This document shows, piece by piece, positions 55,250 through 64,000 of a stretch of 64,000 bases of DNA. The translations under genes were made by a program, and so were the position numbers. The first letter of the stretch is position 1, and each line of letters starts with the position of its first letter. Under the pieces are notes generated by a model. It worked only from the letters and a program-made list of their open reading frames with translations. It had not been told where the DNA came from and did not search any database. This DNA is from Allodiplogaster sudhausi (lineage: Eukaryota; Nematoda; Chromadorea; Rhabditida; Diplogasteridae): assembly GCA_945643635.1 (NCBI GenBank), contig CALZFC010000033.1:3004001-3068000 (forward strand). The letters are read 5' to 3'.

Positions 55250-56735
55250 TCTCCCGGAACGGGCTCGAGGGCAAAAGCTGAAGAAGGCAGCGTACTTGAA
55301 GCAGTCTGCCACCCACTCACTTCTTTCTCTTCTCCCGCTCACCTCTTGAGTACGCGGATCTCTCAGCCACTCGCAACAACCTCTTCCATACAAGTCGTAC
55401 TATTACACTTCTAAAGGAACGTGTTGCTGTATGTAGGAATTCAAAGGAGTAAATATGTATTTCAAGGAATTGAGATACATATATTCTGAATTAGCTTTTA
55501 TAAATAACAATGAATAGTCTCTTACTATCTTCGTCCTAAACAATTCAATAAGAAATTTATACAATATAGACAAGTACAAAAAAATGGGATAGAGAACGAA
55601 TGGAATGAAAGAAGTCGGGCAAGCGAAAACAACACGGCATCGTTGTTGAAAGAGCCGACGGTTGTGTGACTCGTTTCGGTCTACTGGTCGGGGGATTACA
55701 CTGTGATCTGGAGGGGCCCCATGGCACCCTCAGGGGGATGTAGGAAGAGAGGGGATTAAGGGACACTAGAGGAGCATTCAGCACGGTCGAATCTATTGTA
55801 GCCGATTCGTTGCATCACGGCCACGGCTTTCCATTCAAAACAGCCCTCTCACTCTCACAATGACAGTTTCTTTCGATGCGGAAACCACTGCCCTCAAAAT
55901 CTTGGCACAATCAACGTAACATGCAATTTCAAGTGGAAGAAAAAAAGAAATGTGAAGCAGATGAAGGAGATCTCTTTCAAGGTCAACATTCTAACGAGAA
56001 CAAATCTTGAATAAACCCGGAACTCTTCATTCCAATTGGCAAGAATCGTGGATGAATGACTAGAATAATTTATGCAGAAAATGGATGCCTCCACAGGCAA
56101 AGACATCTAAATGGATGAATCATTTGAACAGCTCGTGTCTATTCAAAGGAAATCGTCTCACCTTTCGAAAACAATACAATTAACAATGTGTAACACTGGA
56201 ATTAAAAGCAAAGTAGATCCATACAATGTGATATTTTGTGCCTAATTAACATTCATGCATATGTATATACTAACTTTTTTTCCTCCTGTTAATTTTTTTG
56301 CGATGAACACCATTGACAATACACATATTTTCTGCTCAAGTAAATTTATCATTAATAATGCTTGCTGTGCATACATAAATCAGACACTTCCGAATAGTAG
56401 TGTGCTATAAACTGCTGCAAAACTTCATAATCCTTTTCAAATGAACATATTTTTCGCAAAAGAAAAAGCGGGGAGACTTCCACAGTTTTCAACATCGTTT
56501 GATATATCGACAACTTTAAAGAATATTTGCAACGGACTGAAGAGAATGAGAAACAAGCGAATGCGTCATATTCCAAAATAATTTAATTTCCTTTTTTGAT
56601 TCCCAACAATTGGTTCATTTTTTATCTTGTGATGTTCACTTTGAGGAGTATGTAGTTTATTCAATTGTGGTGGGCCGAGTAAGGGACGAGAAGAGGAGAG
56701 GAAGGAGAGAAGAAGTGCCCGTCCACTCTGCTCTT
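52100..56735. repeat. Microsatellite-rich intergenic DNA
   Basis: No gene is supported. It holds long (GA)n/(CT)n arrays, for example 52440-52525, 52855-52974 followed by a run of about ten G near 52978-52987, 53755-53850, 54040-54155, 54640-54690, 55010-55035 and 55215-55250. The long SLSL- or RERE-type reading frames are produced by these arrays. Stretches between arrays (53000-53450, 55400-56500) are A+T-rich, without recognisable coding blocks. Confidence 0.8.
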
Positions 56736-56988
56736 CTACTGGCCCGGAGCCGGTGCTGCTTGAGGCTGGCCACCGTTCAGCGCCGCCTGGATCTTCGGCA
56801 GGTACTCGTCCACCAGTCCCATCTGGAAGAACATATATGGAAATAATCATTATTTCCAAAGATAATGTAGATTATTATCAATAAGTAGGGAATTGATTCG
56901 GGAGAGTCAATGATTGAATGAATAGAACCTTGTAGGCGACTCCACCGCCAACGAGGACGAGAACGAGGAAGATGACGAAGGCACCCAT
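56736..56988 (-). CDS. 48-residue single-pass membrane peptide
   Basis: Two exons, 56988-56929 and 56822-56736, joined in phase by a 106-bp GT-AG intron. Exon 1 is a signal anchor (MGAFVIFLVLVLVGGGVAYK); exon 2 reads MGLVDEYLPKIQAALNGG, then QPQAAPAPGQ and a stop. The start ATG has a good context, and upstream is a TATA-like ttttata at about 57055-57061 on the transcript strand. Residues 3-18 are a clear transmembrane or signal segment. Family unknown. The 5' side faces the DM9 gene about 460 bp away, so the two are divergent and could share regulatory DNA. Confidence 0.65.
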
Positions 56989-57448
56989 TGTGGAGAGAAG
57001 AGAGAGTTGAGGGCAAAGGTGCTGAGAAAATGAATTTTCTTGAGATTCGGGGACTCTTTTATACTGCCAAGATGCACTCGAGTTCACCATAAATCGACGA
57101 ATGTAAGGAAATAAACAAGGCAGTCATGATTATTTAAATCTTTAAAGTACAAACATCGAATTAAAATAGGGAAGCAAGACAACCAAAGATAATCCACGCA
57201 TTTTCGTTGTTTTCAGGTCAATAAACTCAGGAAAACAGGACGAAATCACGTGAGTTCATAATAGTTCCATGAAAAGTTCACACCATTTGTTAGTTTCGAG
57301 CGCTTTCCACGATCTGAAGTGCACATTTGCATCCTTTCGCTCCTATAAAAGCGGTCGGCTGCCGCTGTTTCCTCACTTCGCTCTTCACGAGGAGCTCTCC
57401 CGCTCTCGTATCCCTGCTGCTCTTCGCTTCATCTTCTTACTTCTCGCC

Positions 57449-59099
57449 ATGCCGAACCCGCCACCGAAGGAGGACACTTGGGCTTTCCAGGTATCCTCCT
57501 CCTTCTCCTTCTCCTCGAACCTTAACCATTCCCCCTTCCTACCCATCAAATCCCTCTTTCATTTCAGCCAATTGGCGCTCCGTTCCCCGACGCTCCAGTG
57601 AAGGTGATGGGCGAGCAGAACCAGTACGTGGCTCTGTGGTACAAGCACGGCGTGCCCATCCACGGCCGCGCATGGAACAACACCTTCCCCTACAAGAAGG
57701 CCGAGCTCACCGGCGCCAAGGATCTCGGCGGCCAGATTCAGGTGGATATCTAGCATCTAAATATATACATACATACATATGTGTATCTACTAATTTTGGG
57801 GAAAATTTAAAAAATTTGTAATAATGGGAACAGCGCATAATTTTTGATTTAATTGCTGATCTTGACGTACAGGGGCGACCACAATTCGCTGGGCTACTGG
57901 TACGAGTGGATCAAGTACTCGGACCGCTTCGCCAAGCTGGAAGAGAACCGCCAGCTCGTGAAGTGTGGCCAGTCTATGCCGATTCTCTGGAAGGGCGAGA
58001 AGGGCAACTTCCTTGGCTACGTCGACAACAACACTGAGAAGGCCATGTTCAGGTACAGAATATCTAGAAGATCTAGTAAGATTCAAAATTATTACTAAGA
58101 AAACGTTTTTAGCCATGCTGGAGCGGCCACTGAGTTCTCGGGAGGCCAGCTCAACGGCGAGTTCTACATTATCATGCGCAATTTCAAGGTTGCTTTTCTT
58201 GAGAGAAAAAAAGCTGGGAAATGAAATAAGAGTAATGCACTTCAGGGCGGCCCCCTCTGCGAGTGCTCTTCCTGCGGCGCTGTCCCGCCCCGCCCGGGCC
58301 CTCGCGTCATGACGAACGAGTGGCTCGACGCCAAGGTCGGCGAACCCTGGCCGACTCGGCAACTCGTCAAGTTTGTACCTTTTCTGCTGGCATCAAGAGC
58401 TGATACTGAATTTAAATTTCATAACATATCGATTTCAGGGCACTGGACAAGACTCTCGACACGATCCCCGGCCAGAACCCCGACCAGTACGTCGCCCTCT
58501 GGTACCAGGCCGGCGAGCCTGTTATGGGCCGCGTCTGGAACGAGGGTGGCAAGGTAAGATGGTTATTCTTCTCGTTCAAATTCTTTCTAAAAAACATTCG
58601 CTGCAAAAATAATTCTGATTCTGCTTCAGATCGCTGCCAACTTCGCGTGGGTCAACGGCGAGTTCACCGGAAATGTCGGCTCGCTGCAGCTGCTCGTCAA
58701 CCTCTCCGAGCACGTCCGCGGTTTCGACTACCACTGGAAACCCTTCTCCGTCAGTATATTTGGCAGTTTGACCCGCCCAATGACCTACCGTATACGCTTT
58801 CCATTCAGGAGGTCTTCGTCTTCGGAACGGAGCGCGAGTTTGTGCCCGTGCACGTCAACCACCACAAGGGCGACATCTCGCCGGCCGTCATCACGTTCAA
58901 TGGAAAGCAGATCCTTGGAAAGGCAAGTCGTTCTTTCTGCCAATTACTCTTATGAACAATGACTGTTCATTGCGACGTCCGCAACGAGAAGTGCTCGGCT
59001 GGTTTCGGCGGCAAGGAGAACCAGATCATCGGGCCTGCCGTCCACCCCGCCACCATCGTGCTCGCCCGCAAGGCCCGCAAGGGCTACAAGTTCGACTAG
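57449..59099 (+). CDS. DM9-repeat (DUF3421) protein
   Basis: Nine exons: 57449-57490, 57568-57741, 57859-58052, 58113-58188, 58246-58370, 58439-58553, 58630-58749, 58809-58922 and 58965-59099. They total exactly 1095 nt (364 residues). It starts [14 protein letters not shown] and carries DM9-type repeats: [20 protein letters not shown], then [12 protein letters not shown]; a second with [20 protein letters not shown], then [11 protein letters not shown] Cys-rich linker ([11 protein letters not shown]) lies between and GYKFD ends the protein. There is no signal peptide. DM9 proteins are often lectin-like or stress/immune-associated; that role is inferred. Introns 2 and 8 lack AG acceptors (see findings). 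A polyadenylation signal follows. Confidence 0.85.
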
Positions 59100-59152
59100 A
59101 CTCCGCCCATCCGTCCAACACCAAACCCATTCAGTCGCCCGTAGTGTCATGA

Positions 59153-59158
59153 GGAATA
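59153..59158 (+). promoter_or_regulatory. Polyadenylation signal of the DM9 gene
   Basis: AATAAA lies 54 bp past the stop codon, in the right place for the DM9 transcript 3' end. Confidence 0.7.
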
Positions 59159-59159
59159 A

Positions 59160-60011
59160 AGGATGTTTCTTGAAGATGTAGTTATATCGCAGTTAAAAGA
59201 CACAGAAAATGGAGTAGAATTCATGGTTGGACTACTTGCCGAAGAGAACGAATTTCAATATTACAATTTCGACGCTATCGCTAGCACAATAGTTACAATA
59301 GCATGAAAAAGGCATAATGACTATGCTGATTACGTGAAATGAGACCAAATGAATACTTCTCTCTCGTGATCTTATTTTTTCTCGGTCTTCGTCTGCCTGA
59401 TCGTGCGCTCTCTCACTTGCTTCTCTCAGTCTCGCTCTCTATCTCTCTCCATCTCTTTCTGTCTCTATCCCTATCTCTCTCACTCCATCTCACTGCATGG
59501 ACCCTCTCAATCTTCCTCTATCTGCATCGTGTAACAAGCTAATCTGGCAGACAAACAGCACGAGTGAGTGATGTAGCGGCAGCAGCATGCGCATACAGCT
59601 CGTTCAATCCTCTCACTCTCTCTGCCGCTCTCCTCTTTCTTCCTGCTTCTGAGGCAGGAAGGAGAGTCTATCTCTGTTTCTACATCTCTTTCCCTCTCCT
59701 TCACTCAATCTCTCTCTCCATCTCTCCCTCTCTCTTTCTCTCTCTCTCTCTCACTCTCTCTCTCTTCCTCTCTCTCTCTCTCTCTACTCCCTGTCTCCCC
59801 TGGCTAGCCTTGAGGGTAATCGCGCATCGTCTCAAGGATATCTGTTTGTTCGTGGAGTGGAGTGAGAGAGAAATCAGAAGGAGGAGGTAGAGAAGAAGCA
59901 GTCGATGGAGTCGAAGACGCCGGAGGCAATCTGACGGAAGGTAGCACAAGAGAGGGAAAGGCAGACAGAAAGAGAGGAGAGATCGAGAAGGATAGTGAGA
60001 GGGAGTTCGGA

Positions 60012-60050
<39 letters not shown>

Positions 60051-63000
60051 ATGGATAGGTTGCGAGGGAGAGGAAGACTAAAAGAGAGGTGAGGCATAGA
60101 GGGATAGCGAGAGGGAAGAAGAGAAGAAAACTGAAGGGTAGGAATGTGAAAGAAGAAGCCGGTCTCCGATCTGAGGTCTCCTTTGCCCTCAGCCGGCGTT
60201 GTTCTGTTTTTTCTCTTTTGCCGACACTGTCCATAATTAAATATTTGTTAGTCAGCACAGATCCTGTAAGTTTGTAAAATTATTACCCGTTCTGCTCTCA
60301 TGAATTATTTAAATTTTATTTAAATATTAAAAAAAAGATCGGCTGTTCCTTCGCTTTACAACGACTGAGTGCCCTCTTTTTCTCTCTCTCACTCTCTTTC
60401 TCTCTCGCTATCTCTCTCTCTTTCTCTCTCCCTCTCCTCTTTTTTTCTCTTTCTCTCTCTTTTATCCCCAGTATCATTTAATTTTTGAGTCAAGCCTAAC
60501 AATAAGTGCCCCTTTACTGGGTATTCTCGTGTAATTGTTATGGCCATCTTTTTTTTTTACAATTTCGTCCTCTCTAAAAATTTCGGAAAGTGTAATTTTA
60601 GGTAATTTCTGCCTTCCATTGATAACTAAAGAGAATGAGAATTTTTATTGGTAAGGTTTTAATTAATTTACTTAGGTGATGCTTGTTTCCTTCTCACTGA
60701 ATGAGCTGTTTTCCTACCGTGGCCATTTCCTGGTCGCCTTTCTTCTTCTTTCCTGCTCACTCAGGGTGCACACGTGGATTTGAGGGGGGATAAGCTAGAA
60801 GCTGCATCCCCTCGGAGAACATTTTGTGTGTTTAGAGAGAGAGTACAATGCAAGAGAAGCCTAGAAAGGAAGTAAGTCGGGGAGACGATGGCGACTGTAA
60901 GATGGAAGTGATAGCCTGAAGAGCGGAGATAGACTAGACGCGAATTGGAGAGGGCGAGAGAATGAGAGAGAGAGAGAGAGAAGAGGGCGAAAGAAAGAAA
61001 GAGAGAGAATTGTGTGTAACAGAATTAAGAATGAAAGACTGCCTCCGATTGATCAAAGCCAAGCTTGGAAAAACCTTTCGATTTTTTCGATTTTGCTTCG
61101 TGGCATTGATCACATACATACATATGTACATATGTATGTATGTATCCTCATCTAACCATCTGACATCCTGCAATAATCACTGTTTTTTTTTTAAATTCTG
61201 GAATTGATTTAATAAAAAGAATATAATCGAAATGCTCGAGCTGACAATGAGACTTGGGCGTGGCCATTCTCTCACTCACATATTTTTCATCACTGGTGCG
61301 TTATTGAGAAGAAGAAAAGGAATCATGTTAGAATAGGGATGAGAGAGGTTGAATAAAAGGGCAAGAGAGAAAAGGGAGCGAGAGAGAGAGGAATGGGAGT
61401 AGTGAAGTTCTATCACCAAACAGTCTGAAGAAATTCCTATTGTACGCTTGCTCGCTTCCGAAATGTCCTCTTAAGATGAAACAATTGTTTCATTTTCACA
61501 CGATAAGCAGGCGAAAACGTTAGTGCGATTAAATTTACAACAGTTCTAGATACGAAATTGTAGAAAAAAAAATAAATCTCGCTCAAAAATAACTTATCAT
61601 ATTAAAAGTGTTCAGAAAATAATGTCTCCAGAAAGCGAGAGCCTTGAGATTCGAGGTCACATAATTTCCCGTGTATTACCTCTTCCTTATTTCTGAGTGT
61701 CACTGTACAAAAGAGGTAAAGTGAGAGAAAGAGGGAGAGAGAGAAAGAGGGAGAGAGAGAAAGAGGGAGAGAGAGAAAGAAAGAGAGTGAAATTGTATGC
61801 GTTTGCTTGTTGATGTGATTACGCCCAAGAAAAGTTTCCCTCTTCTGTTACGCAAAGTGTCTCTCTCCATGAGGCAGTGACAAGGATGAGGAGAAGGAGA
61901 GGAAAACTCCTCAATTCCTCTCTTTCGCGCTCTTTTCGTACTTTTCTTGTTGTTATAAATGAGCATTGAATGTCTCTCATTTTTCGGTTTCACACTTAAA
62001 ATTATTATGATTAATTAGTCACATTCATAATATGTTTTTTTTTAAATTATGATCATACACGGGCAATCCTGTGAAAGTAATTTTTTTTTTTGGTTTCATT
62101 TTTTCCATTTTTGATGATTCGCGCAGTTCCTGGTAGCTGTCAGATGAAAGAGACACAGGTCACCTCTGCCACGCCCTCTGAATAATACGCACACCCACGA
62201 GGAGAGAGCTTGAGAAGAGAGATAAGAAATAGAGAGATCAGAGTGAATCAGAGCCGAGCCGACACTATGACCAGACAGATAGAGTATCATAAATAAGACA
62301 TTAGGAAAGACAGAGAGAGAGAGAGAGAGAGAGAGAGTGAGAGTGAGAGAGAGAGGGAGAGGAAGGAGGGTTGGGAGAGAATGAGTAATCTGTTGACACT
62401 CTTCCACCTTCCATTTCTTGCACAACGTCTACACAAATGCCTCCTACGAATCCTGTCACTGTGAACACGAAGCATGTATGCACATACATACATACATTGA
62501 TCCGGAATTAACAAGATCGTATATATATATAAATTTAAAGCCAAATAGATTTGTCTAATACTCTGTCCATTTTTCCTACTTTCCCAAGTAAATAGTACAA
62601 GAAGGACAATGGATATCCGCCAAATTCCTCATTTAGGAGTTGCCCCTTTTCGGAAGGGAGAAAAAACTCCGAAACAAATCTGATAGAAAGTGAAGCTTGG
62701 TGGGAAGTCTGCACTTCTTGAGATGCGACACCATTTCTTGGCGGGAGCCTTTGAAATATCCGCGCACCTTTTTTTTCTTATACAGCTGTTCTTGGCCCGC
62801 TCTCTCACTTTATCTCTATATATATCTCGCTCTCTCTATTTCTCTCCCTTTCTCTCTCCCTTTTCTTTATATCTTCTCAAACGACGAAAATGACTCAGAG
62901 GGTGTCGCCCATCTTGGGCAACAAGACACAGACTGTAGAATTTATGTACGTTCTACATACATACAAATCTACTCCCACAATTCAGTGCTGAATACTCTTT

Positions 63001-64000
63001 TCGGACACCTTCTCTCTCTCTCTCGCTCGTTCTCTCTCTTTTCTATTCTCTTCCATTTTTAATTTCCTACTCCACATCTTTCTCTCTTCTTGGATACTCT
63101 TTTACTCTCTCTGCATTCATCATAACTGTTATAAAGGACATGCATACCTCGAGTCGTGGTATTCCGTCTGCTTCTTCGCACTCATTCTTCCCCTTGATCA
63201 AAACTCTCTAATAAGTATCAGTTATCATTATGTTGCAATCTGTTCAGCAATCTTCTGGAACTCCGAAATGTTGTGCTATGGCGATTTCATTAACCACTCC
63301 TAATTGGCAAAGCAGGAATACTAATATTAATTTTCTAAGCAGGAACCCTAATATTAATTTTCTATTTCGAACAACGATCACAAAAGTTTTAATTCATTTT
63401 GGGCACTGGACCTGTTTCATGCTTGGATTGCTAAAACATGTCTCACCCTTCACGAGCTAAATGCGGCAAACTGAACGGTTAGCTAAAAATGGGCTTGCCA
63501 TCTTAGCCTGTTCTACTAATATTGCCACCGATAAATTACCGCCGAGAATGATATAATTTTGGCCGTGTGGCACGCTTGCGTCCTTTGCTTCTCTCCATCA
63601 ACCACCCAAAGAAAGGAAGATGGCTGAAGGAGAAACGATATAGGGAAATGGAAGATGAGAAAATACCGATGAGAAAGGGAGAGTTAGATATGGAGAAGGG
63701 AAGAGAGGGTGTGAGAGAGTTTCAGAGAAAGAGAGAAAGAGAAGCAAGAGAAGCGGCACGCCCTCATCACTTCTCCTTCCATGCCCAACCAGCCCTCTGA
63801 ACTCGCACAGCACACCGCTTTATCTCTCCTCTCCTTTTTGTCTTCAATTGCTTATGCTCCTGTTTTCTCTTTCCATCTCATGAACTCTCTCGATGCCTTC
63901 TAGTATACTTTTCCGCCTGCGCGATACTACAGACTGTCGTGCACTCTCTCCTCCTGTCTCCGTCTCTCCTTCTCGTCCTCTCTCTCCACTTTCTCCTTCT
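59160..64000. repeat. Microsatellite-rich DNA without a supported gene
   Basis: (CT)n/(GA)n arrays at about 59390-59490, 59690-59790, 60018-60048, 60380-60470, 60958-60985, 61715-61790, 62310-62360, 62800-62870, 63008-63055 and 63690-63750. Tandem catacata/tatgta units lie near 61115-61145 and 62470-62497. Frames here are repeat-driven. At about 63300-63365 there is a short imperfect duplication (agcagga(a/ccc)ta(c/a)taatattaattttct). No gene or RNA is recognised. Confidence 0.75.

Overview
The window reads as nuclear DNA of a nematode. The genes are split by many short introns of roughly 40-250 bp. Several families are typical of nematodes: a tandem pair of MATH-BTB (BATH-type) genes, an acyltransferase-3/SGNH (OAC/NRF-6-type) gene, an astacin of the NAS type, and a tandem pair of FMRFamide-receptor-like GPCRs. 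There is also a DM9-repeat gene, a BAR-domain gene and many Tc1-, Harbinger-, hAT- and Gypsy-type repeats. No species can be named from the sequence alone. Intergenic DNA is rich in (GA)n/(CT)n microsatellites.

Layout. 1-4.8 kb: a decayed ABCA-transporter end and an inverted partial copy of it, flanking an internally deleted Gypsy-type LTR element. 5.2-9.1 kb: two MATH-BTB genes on the minus strand, the upstream one damaged. 9.3-10.4 kb: a TTAA-flanked MITE and a two-exon acyl-protein-thioesterase fragment with Cys in the nucleophile position. 10.6-19.0 kb: a nested inverted-repeat block built around a 4.5-kb Tc1/mariner-like transposon. That transposon has 476-bp TIRs, an intron-containing DD34E transposase and a divergent second gene for a BEN-like, RS-tailed protein. 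19.4-25.7 kb: a gene split by a foldback element, a Harbinger fragment and a hAT MITE. 25.8-30.1 kb: two unrecognised genes, with a 2.4-kb TIR element between them that carries exon-like pieces. 30.5-38.3 kb: two GPCR paralogues, one with a 3.5-kb zinc-finger-encoding TIR element in an intron. 39.2-52.1 kb: BAR-domain gene, acyltransferase and astacin, all on the minus strand. 52-56.7 kb: microsatellite-rich DNA. 56.7-59.2 kb: a 48-residue membrane peptide gene and a DM9 gene. 59.2-64 kb: no gene seen.

The cellular genes do not form an obvious pathway. The recurring theme is mobile DNA entering introns and generating inverted duplications. A second theme is splice sites off the GT-AG rule: four introns fit best with GC donors, and two introns in the otherwise in-frame DM9 gene have no AG acceptor. 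Exon coordinates were read by hand from splice motifs, frame and paralogue alignment. They should be treated as models.
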